64,000 bases of DNA from G965212025 sp965212025 (GCA_965212025.1 OZ243039.1:496001-560000); one strand, 5' to 3'; counted from the stretch's first letter, positions 44,811-54,219 are shown. Notes: a model not told the origin generated them from the sequence alone. A program made the numbers and translations.

Positions 44811-45881
44811 TTACTTCAAGGAATTGGCATCAAAATACGCATTGGCAAAATTCTCCATTGCGTCCACGCAAAACCCGAGTTCCGCCTCTGAAAGCGGCTG
44901 GTTGTATTGCGTGCCCCAAGGTTGAAAAGAATTTCTGAAAGTATGGTCTCCCGCATTCTTACGATCCTGATCCAACCCCTTCAATATGTCTTCTTTGCTT
45001 TGCCCCGGGTGGAAGTGCCGAAAAAATAATCCACTAACGGCTCCCTGAAGTCTCTCGTTAGGCAGGCGACAATGAGCACAGTGACCCTCTTCTACACGGC
45101 CACCCAAAAAACCCCAAACGCCATAGTCTTCGGGGTCTATACGATCAGAATGGCTAAAAAGACCCTCCTGTTCACCTTTAGGTGTCGTAAAAAGAATGTG
45201 GCTAAGAGCACAAGTCACGTCACTCGGAACTGAGCTTTTCGCACCAAATTTTTCGGATATTTCGTTAGTAACTTTTATGAACAGTAGAGTTCCATTTCCA
45301 GGTGTGCGAGACTCCGCAGACTCGCCTCCGAGACCCTCAAACCGAAATATGTTTTCGTACCCATCCTTCGCTATGGCTGACCCTTGCTTTCTCCAAAAAG
45401 AATTGTAGACACCTACTTCCCTCGGCCAACTCTGTTTCCTGCCAGCGGCTTCCTTAGCCTCCATATCCGACGCAGGTACCTTATTGTTCCCGGGCGTAGC
45501 ACTGTCTCCAAGAACCCGAGTTTCACCTTGCGGGTCGGCAGTGTAATTCTCTGCCGAATCACTATTACGCCCGAGATGATCAATCAGGTAGGCATTGAAC
45601 CCTCTCCTGTCGCCATAAGGAACATCCTGAGGAACTTCCCCGAAACCCGCAGTCAGACCGCCTGAGCCTTTTTGGTACAAGTTCGCCAGAATATCTTGTC
45701 GAAGCTCTTGTTCCTTCACCCGATAGCTGCTACTGAAGCGATAGCGTATGGCATGCACAGCCCAAGAAAAAAAAGACTTACTGCAGACCACCACTTGCGT
45801 ACCCTGCGGATTGGAACCCACGCTCAAACGAGCAAAACGGGAGCTTGATGCTCTGTCTATTGTTTCGCTACTAATTTCCAT
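44811..45881 (-). CDS. Array paralogue 8 (356 aa), promoter-proximal
   Basis: First gene of the array in transcription order. Start MEISSETIDRASSSRFARLS; motif CSKSFFSWAVHAIRYRFSSS. Most similar to paralogue 7 across the linker and centre; ends DANSLK. The upstream leader keeps the TTATAACC box and GGAG ribosome-binding site, then array homology ends at about 46030. Function unknown. Confidence 0.85.
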   Translation of the reverse strand: MEISSETIDRASSSRFARLSVGSNPQGTQVVVCSKSFFSWAVHAIRYRFSSSYRVKEQELRQDILANLYQKGSGGLTAGFGEVPQDVPYGDRRGFNAYLIDHLGRNSDSAENYTADPQGETRVLGDSATPGNNKVPASDMEAKEAAGRKQSWPREVGVYNSFWRKQGSAIAKDGYENIFRFEGLGGESAESRTPGNGTLLFIKVTNEISEKFGAKSSVPSDVTCALSHILFTTPKGEQEGLFSHSDRIDPEDYGVWGFLGGRVEEGHCAHCRLPNERLQGAVSGLFFRHFHPGQSKEDILKGLDQDRKNAGDHTFRNSFQPWGTQYNQPLSEAELGFCVDAMENFANAYFDANSLK

Positions 45882-46184
45882 ATTCCTTTCTCCTCAATTT
45901 CGACCCAAAACCAACACTGCACGCTCATCGGGCGTTCACTGCATTTGTTCCATTATAACCGATGACAGGAGAACCAAAAACAAACAACAGCGGACGCAAA
46001 ACGAATCTCCCCACTTCACCCAAGACAGACCATAAATACAGACCTTGTGGCTACACCAGCCTCACTTTGCATCCAACCCGGTTCACCCAAGTGGCTTGCT
46101 TGCAACCCAGGCACAAGGCAATGACTTCGGTAACGGAACCAAGCAGAAGCGACAGAGACCTGGAGGCCAGGAAACCCTGGAATT
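45882..46184 (-). other. Array 5' boundary and convergence with coq7 region (303 bp)
   Basis: The first 150 bp are homologous to the array spacers (leader, -10-like box, the CGCAAAACGAATCTCCCCACTT block). From about 46030 to 46184 the sequence is unrelated and holds no gene. Confidence 0.7.
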
Positions 46185-46817
46185 TCAAACGTGACGTGCA
46201 GTAACAGTCATGACTTTCGCAGCGATCTTCATCAGCATCCTGATAGGCAGCGGGACTTCAAGCGCGCCGGCTGTCTCAGCCATTCCAGCGTGTTTTTTTT
46301 CGTCATCACACATTTGCCGCAAGATTTCCCTTGTCACAACGTCGTTTCCCGGTATCTGTCCCAAGTGCGACTCCAAGTGCTCCGCAACCTGAATTTCCGT
46401 TTCCCGGACAAAACCAAAATTGGTACGGTCGCTGGAAAAGCTGACCAATATCCCGATCAGCAAGGAACCGGAATGCCAAAAAAACGACAAGCGACTTGGG
46501 CGGGTTGCCAATTGAGCAAGTCGCTGCTCGCACCAAGCCAGATGTTCTTTCTCCTCTTCTGCGCTCTCGCGGAGTTGCTTCAGCGTTTCCTCATCTCGGG
46601 CGAAAACCATTTGACCGTGATACAAACCTTGCGCGGCAAGCTCGCCAGCGTGGTTGATCCGCATCAGCTTCCCGGAAAATTTCTTTTGTTTTTCGCTCAG
46701 CTTGTCAGGCAAGCCACTGCCAGGCATGGGACGCTCAGAGTCGTGTTTGCCGACATTTACGTAAAGCAGGTTCCCCACGGCTTCAAGCCATTGGTCAGTA
46801 CGGGTGTATTTTCTCAC
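46185..46817 (-). CDS. coq7: 2-octaprenyl-3-methyl-6-methoxy-benzoquinol hydroxylase (Coq7)
   Basis: Di-iron hydroxylase of late ubiquinone synthesis, 210-211 residues. The ferritin-like ligands are visible: RINHAGELAAQGLYHGQM, EEEKEHLAWCEQRL, and DDEKKHAGMA in the C-terminal repeat. The start is taken as GTG 46817, which overlaps the glcF-like stop (GTGA) and gives the family length; a longer frame upstream runs inside glcF. Supports ubiquinone-based aerobic respiration. Confidence 0.92.
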   Translation of the reverse strand: MRKYTRTDQWLEAVGNLLYVNVGKHDSERPMPGSGLPDKLSEKQKKFSGKLMRINHAGELAAQGLYHGQMVFARDEETLKQLRESAEEEKEHLAWCEQRLAQLATRPSRLSFFWHSGSLLIGILVSFSSDRTNFGFVRETEIQVAEHLESHLGQIPGNDVVTREILRQMCDDEKKHAGMAETAGALEVPLPIRMLMKIAAKVMTVTARHV

Positions 46818-48034
46818 GGCGCTTCTTTTGCTTGCTGCCTTGCCAGCAAAGTCACCGGGTGCAAAACTTCCATTGTCTTCCCAGACCGCCGCAACAGTTG
46901 CCGCAAATGTACAGCGCAACCAAAGTTGGTGGTTAACAGCAGGTCAGTATCCAAAAACGCCGGGTCGTCAAGCAGGGCAGATGCCATCTGGTCGGCTGTT
47001 TCTGGCCGGGCGATTGTGTGCAATCCCGCAGCACCGCAACAACCGTGATGCGCGGTCGGTATCGCAACCCGAAGGCCTGGCACACGGAATAACAGTTTTT
47101 CGGGAGCTTGGCGTATTTCCTTTGGCAGGTTACGCATAGTGCAGGGCAAATGCAGAACCACAGGCTTCCCTTCCCAAGGGTTAAAACGCAAGGCACTCAC
47201 GCGTCTGAGCAGAATGGTATTTATGTCCTCGCATGTCACGCCAAGACTCTCCTGGCTTTCCGACAACTCACGACCACAACCACTGGCGCAACTTACCAAG
47301 ACTTCGGCTTGAGAAAAAACCGAGCTGTTTTTAGCCTGGAAGGCTTCCGTGCTCTGCAGCATTCCATAGTGACGGTGCAGGCTGCCACAACACACCTGGC
47401 GCTTGGGAATCACGACTTCATGACCCACCGCCGACAACAAGTGCTGGCTATCCACCACGGTTTGCGCGTCAACTTCCGCAGCCACGCAACCGGTAAACAG
47501 GGCAATCTTCCCTTTGCAGTGCGCCGTCTTTTTTGGCAAAGCCACCGTTTGTGAAGGCAGCATGGACATCATGCGAAACCATCGTGGGAACTTTCTCGCA
47601 AGCCAGGAATCTGGCACCACCAAACCACCGCCGAAGCGCACGAGCAGCCGCAACAGAACACCTGTGAGTCGCAGCAGGAAAGGTGCTCTGACAAGACGAT
47701 CCAGCCATTTGGGAATGCTCGTCAATTCAACACCCCGTTCCCGCAATGCGGTTCGTGTTACGTCTATCATTTTCATATAGGGCACTTCGACTGGACATTC
47801 CGCTTCGCACCTGCCACACCCAAGGCACCCATCCAAATGTGAGACAAGGCCTGCATCCACCGGGATCTGATTCGCTGCAAACGCCCCCATCAGCGCAATA
47901 CGCCCACGAGGTGAATCGCCTTCATTCTGCCGCAAGGAGTATGTCGGACAGTGCGCAAGGCATAGCCCGCAACGCACACATAAGTCGGCGTCGCTCATCA
48001 ATTTCTTCACAAAATCTGTTACTTTTTTCTCCAT
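46814..48034 (-). CDS. GlcF-like iron-sulfur oxidoreductase subunit
   Basis: 406 residues with two 4Fe-4S ferredoxin motifs (CVRCGLCLAHCP and CLGCGRCEAECP) and two CCG domains (QVCCGSLHRHYG; HHGCCGAAG), the layout of the glycolate oxidase iron-sulfur subunit. The GlcD/GlcE flavoprotein partners are not in the window, so the substrate is uncertain; betaproteobacteria often carry a stand-alone copy. The ATG at 48034 is favoured by GGGAG 4 bp upstream. Translationally coupled to coq7. Confidence 0.85.
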   Translation of the reverse strand: MEKKVTDFVKKLMSDADLCVRCGLCLAHCPTYSLRQNEGDSPRGRIALMGAFAANQIPVDAGLVSHLDGCLGCGRCEAECPVEVPYMKMIDVTRTALRERGVELTSIPKWLDRLVRAPFLLRLTGVLLRLLVRFGGGLVVPDSWLARKFPRWFRMMSMLPSQTVALPKKTAHCKGKIALFTGCVAAEVDAQTVVDSQHLLSAVGHEVVIPKRQVCCGSLHRHYGMLQSTEAFQAKNSSVFSQAEVLVSCASGCGRELSESQESLGVTCEDINTILLRRVSALRFNPWEGKPVVLHLPCTMRNLPKEIRQAPEKLLFRVPGLRVAIPTAHHGCCGAAGLHTIARPETADQMASALLDDPAFLDTDLLLTTNFGCAVHLRQLLRRSGKTMEVLHPVTLLARQQAKEAP

Positions 48035-48461
48035 GTTTCTCCCAACTTCGGTATCCACCATCGGGACGAAAGGCTCGGGCTACCGTATCGACTCCCCAAA
48101 AGAAGTGCACCCCCGAAAAACAGACATTGCCAAAGGCAGCTCCCTCTCAGGCCAATCAGGCCTGAATCGGGTACAAAAACCCGAACCAGGCACAGCTTTG
48201 AACCCATTCTCCAGACAGGGCTCGCACCCCACCGAGTATAAGCGCATGTCACTTGGCATAAAGCGGGCAGCAGGTTGTGTTAATACGAGCACCTTGGCAA
48301 GACGCCGCGAGACGCAGTTTTTGCCCCCAGACTCTCCGCGCACGACCCTAAACGCTTGAAAACAACGCTTGAAAACAGATACAATTCCCGCCCGCAAAAC
48401 GCATGCAACCCGTCTGGCAACTGTCACTGGCAGCTTCCCATGAATCATTGAGGAGAGTTTT
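48035..48461. other. 427-bp divergent intergenic region
   Basis: Between glcF-like (minus) and the ZIP gene (plus). No gene supported. Contains the promoter at 48356-48385 and a direct repeat ACGCTTGAAAAC (two copies, 14-bp period) within it. Confidence 0.5.
48356..48385 (+). promoter_or_regulatory. Sigma-70-like promoter of ZIP gene
   Basis: TTGAAA (48356-48361), 18-bp spacer, TACAAT (48380-48385), about 75 bp before the ATG. The -35 lies in the first of two ACGCTTGAAAAC repeats. Confidence 0.6.
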
Positions 48462-49199
48462 ATGACCGGAGCCGAATATGCGCTGCTTGCGAACACCTTG
48501 ATAGGTACCTCGTTGCTTCTTGGCTTTTTCTGTCTGAGCCGAGTCGTCGACCCCAGTCGATTTCTGATTGCCGCTACTGCGGTTGCCATCGGTGCCATGC
48601 TTGCCGTCGTATTTCTTGAAATCATGCCGACAGCAATCGCCGCTCTTGAATCTCATGAATTTACAACCTTGATGGCCATCGGAATCGGGGTTTCATACTT
48701 GCTTGAACTCGTGTTGCACTTCCACCACTGTCACGACATTCACGAAGAACACACCCATCACAGCGAAGAACACACCAAGGCCGGAATGATGTTTTTTGGC
48801 ACTTTTCTGCACAATTTCTTTCACGGAATTTTCCTGCTCGCTGCATTCAGCGTCAGCACAGAACTCGGCTGGGGACTGACCGTAGCAATTTTGCTCCACG
48901 CAATCCCGCAAAATATGGCAAATTTTCTAATGAATAAGCGTAACTGGGTCGCTTCCGTCCTCACCGCTTTCAGCGGCGTATTTGGAGCCTTGGCATTCTT
49001 GCCGTTCCTTGATCAACTGCAGGCACTTCAGGCACAACTCATTGCGTTTGCCTGTGGCGTTCTGGTGTACCTTGCCATGTCTGATTTACTGCCGCTGGTC
49101 AACGAAAGAAGTCTGCGTTTTCAGCGCGTGAAATACTCCCTGCTGATCGGGGTCGGAATATTGTTGCCAAGCGTCATCAACACGCTGTTTCACATCTAA
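48462..49199 (+). CDS. ZIP family metal transporter
   Basis: 245 residues, about eight helices, with a histidine-rich loop (HFHHCHDIHEEHTHHSEEH, about 88-106) typical of ZIP zinc/iron importers. The two metal-site helices are recognisable as HNFFHGIFL and HAIPQNMANFL, but the usual HEIPxE is changed to HAIPQ, losing two acidic ligands; metal choice may differ or transport may be altered. AGGAG precedes the ATG. Monocistronic, with its own promoter. Confidence 0.85.
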   Translation: MTGAEYALLANTLIGTSLLLGFFCLSRVVDPSRFLIAATAVAIGAMLAVVFLEIMPTAIAALESHEFTTLMAIGIGVSYLLELVLHFHHCHDIHEEHTHHSEEHTKAGMMFFGTFLHNFFHGIFLLAAFSVSTELGWGLTVAILLHAIPQNMANFLMNKRNWVASVLTAFSGVFGALAFLPFLDQLQALQAQLIAFACGVLVYLAMSDLLPLVNERSLRFQRVKYSLLIGVGILLPSVINTLFHI

Positions 49200-49276
49200 T
49201 CCCGTAGCCAGCGCCATCCTTGGCAAAGCCCCCGTCATCTATCGGCCAGAGCCTTGCAAGAATGTCGAAACCGCTT

Positions 49277-50821
49277 TTACTGCCTCGAACCGTTCAGCAA
49301 AAATAGCGGGTAGGCCGGATTTTCAGATTCCTGAACGTACTTGTACTTTAGTCTCTTGAACAACTCTTCCAGTTCTTTCACTTCCTCGCGCGGAGCCTGC
49401 AGACCCAACAACACTCGTCCGTAGGCCGCACCATGGTTACGGTAATGAAAAAGGCTGATGTTCCAGCGACAACCGATCTTTTCCAGAAACTCAAGTAGAG
49501 CTCCCGGACGTTCCGGAAACACCAATCTGAAGAGTTGTTCTTCAGGCATGGGGGAGGCGCGCCCACCGACCATGTGCCGCAAATGCAACTTGGCCATTTC
49601 GTTGGCTGATAAATCCAGCACAGCAAAGCCATGTCTTTCCAAATTGTCCCTGACTTCTTTTTTTTCTCTCTTGGCATCCTGAAACCGAATGCCAGCAAAA
49701 ACTTCTGCCTGTTTGCTGTCTGCGTAGCGATAATTAAATTCCGTCACCATGCGCCGGCCTATGACGCGACAGAACTTCAGGAAGCTGCCCGGCCGCTCCG
49801 GAATTTTCACTGCCAGCAAACACTCGCGGTTATCGCCGATTTCAGCGCGTTCCACGACATGTTTGAGCCGATCGAAATTGATGTTGGCGCCGGAAGCGAT
49901 CGCCACCAGCTTTTTCCGCTGGATTTTCTTTTCAGCCACGTACTTCTTCATGCCGGCAACTGCAAGTGCTCCCGACGGTTCCAAAAGCGCTCGCGTGTCT
50001 TCGAAGACGTCCCGGATCGCGGCACAGATTTCATCGGTTTTAACCAAAACGACATCATTCTCACCTACAAACTGACTCACCAAAGGAAACACTGCATTCC
50101 CGATTTGGCTAACGGCAACAGCATCAGCGAATAGTCCCACCTGCCCCAGCTTTATGCGCTTCTTCTTTTTGAGTGTCTGGTGCAAAGTTGGCGAATCTTC
50201 CGGTTCAACTCCGATTATTTTGACCTCCGGGAAAAGCTGCTTCAAATACACGGAAATACCCGCGATCAAGCCGCCGCCACCTACCGGAACGAATACTGCG
50301 TAAGGAGGCTCACTCCCGCACTGCTCCCCGATTTCCCGACCTACCGTTCCCTGTCCAACAATAATGTCCGGATCATCAAAAGGATGAATCAAAGTCATTT
50401 TTTCGCCAACAGACAGTATCGTGGCTTTTTGGGAAGCCTCATCGTAGGTATCACCATGAAGCACCACCTTCGCCCCGTAGCGCCGAACTGCGTCTACCTT
50501 TATCGTGGGCGTCGTTAGGGGCATGACGATAACAGCAGAAATATTGAGCTGCCTGGCTGCCAGAGCCACGCCCTGCGCATGGTTGCCAGCCGAAACTGCC
50601 ACTACTCCCGCCTCTTTTTCTGCTGCGCTTAAATGCGACAACTTGTAATAGGCACCACGGATCTTGAATGAAAAGACACTCAAGACATCTTCACGTTTCA
50701 GAAAAACGCGATTGCCAAGTCGTTTTGACAAATAAGGGGCATCGGACAAAGGAGACGGCTCTTTGAGCACCGGGGAAATATCCGCGTTCTTGATCCGCTC
50801 AAAGTAATTTTTGCTGTCCAC
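49277..50821 (-). CDS. ilvA: Threonine ammonia-lyase, biosynthetic (IlvA)
   Basis: PLP enzyme that makes 2-oxobutanoate from threonine for isoleucine synthesis. 514 residues. PLP lysine motif is SFKIRGAY; SAGNHAQGVA and VPVGGGGLIAG bind the cofactor phosphate. Two C-terminal ACT-like regulatory domains (about 340-505) indicate the feedback-regulated biosynthetic form. Start is GTG at 50821 with GGAGG 7 bp upstream. Divergent from rpiA with only 31 bp between the start codons. Confidence 0.95.
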   Translation of the reverse strand: MDSKNYFERIKNADISPVLKEPSPLSDAPYLSKRLGNRVFLKREDVLSVFSFKIRGAYYKLSHLSAAEKEAGVVAVSAGNHAQGVALAARQLNISAVIVMPLTTPTIKVDAVRRYGAKVVLHGDTYDEASQKATILSVGEKMTLIHPFDDPDIIVGQGTVGREIGEQCGSEPPYAVFVPVGGGGLIAGISVYLKQLFPEVKIIGVEPEDSPTLHQTLKKKKRIKLGQVGLFADAVAVSQIGNAVFPLVSQFVGENDVVLVKTDEICAAIRDVFEDTRALLEPSGALAVAGMKKYVAEKKIQRKKLVAIASGANINFDRLKHVVERAEIGDNRECLLAVKIPERPGSFLKFCRVIGRRMVTEFNYRYADSKQAEVFAGIRFQDAKREKKEVRDNLERHGFAVLDLSANEMAKLHLRHMVGGRASPMPEEQLFRLVFPERPGALLEFLEKIGCRWNISLFHYRNHGAAYGRVLLGLQAPREEVKELEELFKRLKYKYVQESENPAYPLFLLNGSRQ

Positions 50822-50852
50822 TAACTAACCTCCATCTTGTATATTACGGAAC

Positions 50853-51554
50853 GTGCGCCCCACGGGAACAGACACGAAACAGAAACATGCAAACAAATTG
50901 CAGGCGGCACACGCCGCCTTGGAATTTGTGCGCGAAAATCAACTGGTGGGCATTGGCACCGGTTCCACAGTGAACTGCTTCATAGAAGCCTTGGCCGCAA
51001 GCGGCCGCAAAATCCGAGGCACAGTTTCCAGTTCCAAAGCCAGTACCGTCAGGCTACGCTCTCACGGCTTTGCTGTTTGTAGCATGCACGACTACGAAAA
51101 ACCAGAAATTTACGTTGACGGGGCAGACGAAGCCGACCCACAGTTGCGCCTGATCAAAGGAGGCGGTGGAGCTTTGACCCGGGAAAAAATACTGGCTGAA
51201 GCGTGCCCGATGTTTGTGTGCATTGCTGACCAAAGCAAGCAGGTTGAAACACTCGGGGAATTTCCTCTGCCAGTGGAAATTATCCCTGTTGCCAAACGTC
51301 TGGTCACGGAGACTCTTGCCTCAAGATCCGGAAAAGCGCAGGAACGTAAAGACTTCCTCACGGATAACGGCAACATCATCCTGGATGTGGGCGGTCTCTC
51401 TTTTGCAGATCCCCTGGAGCTGGAAAGGTGGATCACCCTGATCCCCGGGGTTGTCACAGTTGGGTTATTTGCCCAACGCAGAGCGGATATCTTACTGCTC
51501 GGAACAGATTTTGGGGTGAAAAAGTTGTACGCTACACCTGCGGGCAATCGGTAA
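50853..51554 (+). CDS. rpiA: Ribose-5-phosphate isomerase A
   Basis: Interconverts ribose-5-P and ribulose-5-P. 233 residues from a GTG at 50853. Active-site blocks: VGIGTGSTVNCFIEAL, TVSSSKAST, YVDGADEADP and LIKGGGGALTREKIL. The end DNGNIILDVGG and IPGVVTVGLFA are as in E. coli RpiA (219). The N-terminus is about ten residues longer than usual. Confidence 0.95.
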   Translation: MRPTGTDTKQKHANKLQAAHAALEFVRENQLVGIGTGSTVNCFIEALAASGRKIRGTVSSSKASTVRLRSHGFAVCSMHDYEKPEIYVDGADEADPQLRLIKGGGGALTREKILAEACPMFVCIADQSKQVETLGEFPLPVEIIPVAKRLVTETLASRSGKAQERKDFLTDNGNIILDVGGLSFADPLELERWITLIPGVVTVGLFAQRRADILLLGTDFGVKKLYATPAGNR

Positions 51555-51589
51555 ACTGCCATGTTTCTTGAAATCAAAGCGGAGGAAAG

Positions 51590-53122
51590 ATGTTTGAAGG
51601 AGAATTAGTAAAAATTTTAGAGACTATATCTGTATATGTTCTGTTAACACTGGTCATTCTCTTCATCGCGGCGGTTGTAACGCTGATTTACATGTACATC
51701 TCCGATGTCAGACAGACAGAGCATGCCATCAGGCGCAATTACCCGGTAATCGGTCGGCTACGTTACCTCTTTGAGCACGTGGGTGAATTTTTTCGCCAGT
51801 ACTTTTTTGCCATGGATCGTGAAGAGCTGCCCTTCAATCGTGCCCAACGCAGCTGGGTGTATCGTGCCGCAAAGAATGTTGATACCACGGCCGCATTTGG
51901 CTCTACCAAAGATGTTCGAAAAACCGGAACTATATTTTTCGTGCACTGCGCCTTTCCGTCACTGGAAGGCGAGGACGGGGAGTTGAAAAAACTCACCATC
52001 GGCCCATATTGCAAGGAACCCTACAAAACTGCTTCTCTGTTCAATATTTCCGGGATGAGTTTTGGGGCTATTTCACGCCCGGCCGTTATTGCACTTTCCA
52101 ACGGCGCCCGTATGGCGGGGTGCTGGATGAACACTGGCGAAGGAGGCTTGTCTTCCTACCACCTTGAAGGCGGGTGTGACATTGTTTTCCAGATCGGGAC
52201 TGCAAAATACGGAGTGCGGACACCGACCGGTGAGCTTGACGAAAAAAAACTTGCCGACATTGCCGCCATACCAAACGTAAAAATGTTTGAACTAAAAATG
52301 AGCCAAGGAGCAAAACCAGGCAAAGGGGGAATACTCCCCGGTGGAAAGGTTACTGAGGAAATCGCGAAAATTCGCGGGATACCGGCCGGCCAGAGTTCGA
52401 TAAGTCCTAATCGCCATGAAGATGTCAGTAGCCCGAGTGAGCTCCTTGACGCGATCAAGAGAATTCGCGACATTGCCGATAAGCCCGTAGGCATCAAAAT
52501 GGCACTCGGTGCTTACGGCTGGCTGGATAAATTCCTCGAACTGATTCACGAACACGGCATAGAATCGGCTCCGGACTTCATCACCGTCGACAGCTCCGAA
52601 GGCGGAACCGGAGCAGCGCCACTCGCATTGATTGACGAAATGGGCTTGCCGCTACGCGAAAGCCTGCCGTTGGTCGTTGACAAGCTATACGAATATGATT
52701 TACGGGATCGCGTCAAAGTGATCGCTTCGGGAAAGTTGATTACCCCGGCTGATGTCGCATGGTCGCTTTGCCTGGGAACCGATTTCATCACTTCCGCGCG
52801 TGGCTTCCTTTTTTCTCTCGGCTGTATCCAGGCAATGCAATGCAACAAGAACACCTGCCCGACCGGAATCACAACCCACAAAAAGAAGTTGCAGTTTGGG
52901 CTGGATCCAACTCAAAAATCAGTCAGGGTCTGTAACTACGCCAAACACATGACGCGCGAGGTTCGAGTGATTGCCCACTCTTGCGGCGTGAGCGATCCGC
53001 GTGATCTACGTCGCCACCACGCCCACATCGTGCGCGAAAACGGACTGTCCATACCGGTCGACAACTTATACCCCAGACCCAAGCCAAAATTCCAGCACAC
53101 AGCAGAAGCCGAACTACAGTAG
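51590..53122 (+). CDS. FMN-binding glutamate synthase family protein
   Basis: 510 residues: a membrane helix at about 13-36, then a GltB-type FMN/TIM-barrel domain. Recognised from ISGMSFGAISRPA, GEGGLSSYH, AKPGKGGILPGGKV, DSSEGGTGAAP and a 3Fe-4S cysteine cluster in CIQAMQCNKNTCPTGI. It lacks the amidotransferase and structural domains of true GltB, so it is the stand-alone type found widely in proteobacteria, whose substrate is unclear. GGAGGAAAG precedes the ATG. Confidence 0.9.
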   Translation: MFEGELVKILETISVYVLLTLVILFIAAVVTLIYMYISDVRQTEHAIRRNYPVIGRLRYLFEHVGEFFRQYFFAMDREELPFNRAQRSWVYRAAKNVDTTAAFGSTKDVRKTGTIFFVHCAFPSLEGEDGELKKLTIGPYCKEPYKTASLFNISGMSFGAISRPAVIALSNGARMAGCWMNTGEGGLSSYHLEGGCDIVFQIGTAKYGVRTPTGELDEKKLADIAAIPNVKMFELKMSQGAKPGKGGILPGGKVTEEIAKIRGIPAGQSSISPNRHEDVSSPSELLDAIKRIRDIADKPVGIKMALGAYGWLDKFLELIHEHGIESAPDFITVDSSEGGTGAAPLALIDEMGLPLRESLPLVVDKLYEYDLRDRVKVIASGKLITPADVAWSLCLGTDFITSARGFLFSLGCIQAMQCNKNTCPTGITTHKKKLQFGLDPTQKSVRVCNYAKHMTREVRVIAHSCGVSDPRDLRRHHAHIVRENGLSIPVDNLYPRPKPKFQHTAEAELQ

Positions 53123-53175
53123 CCCCCTAACAACCCCGAACCGGCCCTGTCGTGTGCGACTCGGCTTATGCCGCC

Positions 53176-53202
53176 ACGCAGAAATCATGGTTGCGTTTTT
53201 TT
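53176..53202 (+). terminator. Weak terminator after GltB-like gene
   Basis: ACGCA (53176-53180) and TGCGT (53192-53196) form a 5-bp stem followed by TTTTTTT to 53202. Short stem, but the T-run is good. Confidence 0.4.
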
Positions 53203-53390
53203 GAGGCGAATAAGGCTAAAGAGCGATTGCTTCTGTCTGCTGGCCGTAAAACAACATCTGCCTTTGCGGACAAATGAGGCACGCATCTTTACAGACAGAC
53301 AAGTCCCGGAGAAGGGTTGCTTTTATGCAGAAATAGGGGATTGGTCGCAGCCCCGGAGAAGCCCTCCAGGCTTTGAGAACCAAGCGCAGG

Positions 53391-53786
53391 TCAGCGCTTC
53401 GAGTACTGAGTGGCTTTGCGGGCTTTGTGCAACCCAACTTTTTTCCTTTCCACAACGCGTGAATCACGTGTCAGAAAAGAATGCTCGCGTAACTTCGGGC
53501 GCAAACTCTCATTTGAAGCGAGCAATGCCCGGGATATTCCAAGCCGAACTGCACCAGCTTGTCCGCTAGTGCCACCACCTTTGACGGTGATATAAAAATC
53601 GTACTTGCCAACCGTGCCAGTCACAATCATGGGCTGCATAATCAACATTCTTGCCGTCTCACGTACAAAGTAGTCTGTCAGCGAGCGAGCGTTGACACTG
53701 AATTCACCAAGACCCGGGCGCATGAACACCCTTGCAACCGCAGACTTGCGACGTCCGGTTCCGTAATAGACCGTAGGTTTCGCCAT
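53391..53786 (-). CDS. rpsI: 30S ribosomal protein S9
   Basis: 131 residues with the S9 signature GGGTSGQAGAVRLGISRAL and the basic C-terminal tail RKKVGLHKARKATQYSKR that reaches the P-site tRNA. The start at 53786 lies 4 bp after rplM, and the longer open frame upstream is rplM sequence in another frame. Confidence 0.98.
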   Translation of the reverse strand: MAKPTVYYGTGRRKSAVARVFMRPGLGEFSVNARSLTDYFVRETARMLIMQPMIVTGTVGKYDFYITVKGGGTSGQAGAVRLGISRALLASNESLRPKLREHSFLTRDSRVVERKKVGLHKARKATQYSKR

Positions 53787-53790
53787 AAAA

Positions 53791-54219
53791 CTAAAGCTGG
53801 AGAGCCACGGGCTTCTGGGCACTGTGCGGGTGGTCACCAGCCGCATAAACATGCAGTTTACGAAACATTGCCCGTCCCAGCGGACCTTTGGGCAACATGC
53901 CACGTACCGCCAGTTCAATAATCCGGTTGGGGTACTCGCTCTGCATCTTCGCAAAAGTAGTGGTTTTCAAGCCACCTACGTATCCAGTATGCCGGTAATA
54001 AACCTTGTCAGTCTTTTTGCGACCTGTCACACGTACCTCGGCTGAGTTCACGACTATCACGTGATCCCCCATATCGGCATGCGGCGTGTAGACAGGCTTG
54101 TGCTTGCCGCGCAGATGGCGCGCAATTTCGCTTGCCAACCTGCCAAGCACTTTCCCTTTTGCATCAACCACGCACCAGTCGTGTTCAATTTCAGAAGCTT
54201 TTGGACTATAAGTTTTCAT
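53791..54219 (-). CDS. rplM: 50S ribosomal protein L13
   Basis: 142 residues, the standard length. Typical blocks: WCVVDAKGKVLGRLASEIA, LRGKHKPVYTPHADMGDHVI and YPNRIIELAVRGMLPKGPLG. First gene of the rplM-rpsI operon, with a promoter at 54238-54266. In many betaproteobacteria erpA follows rpsI; here it lies about 6 kb away on the opposite strand. Confidence 0.98.
   Translation of the reverse strand: MKTYSPKASEIEHDWCVVDAKGKVLGRLASEIARHLRGKHKPVYTPHADMGDHVIVVNSAEVRVTGRKKTDKVYYRHTGYVGGLKTTTFAKMQSEYPNRIIELAVRGMLPKGPLGRAMFRKLHVYAAGDHPHSAQKPVALQL

Larger units (their letters stand above)
33935..46030 (-). repeat. Tandem array of eight paralogous genes with conserved spacers
   Basis: Twelve kilobases of head-to-tail units, each one gene (347-359 codons) plus a spacer of about 430-500 bp. 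All genes are on the minus strand. Spacer homology is still visible downstream of the last gene (about 33935-34105) and for about 150 bp upstream of the first gene (to about 46030). Unit boundaries, strand and spacing are regular, and there are no insertion sequences, so growth by unequal recombination is the simplest explanation. Confidence 0.9.

Noticed and set aside
29057..48352. Identical 12-mer CGACCCTAAACG near 29057 and 48341 as a dispersed regulatory element
   Set aside because: Chance 12-mer matches are expected many times in 64 kb, flanks do not align, and there is no common gene context.
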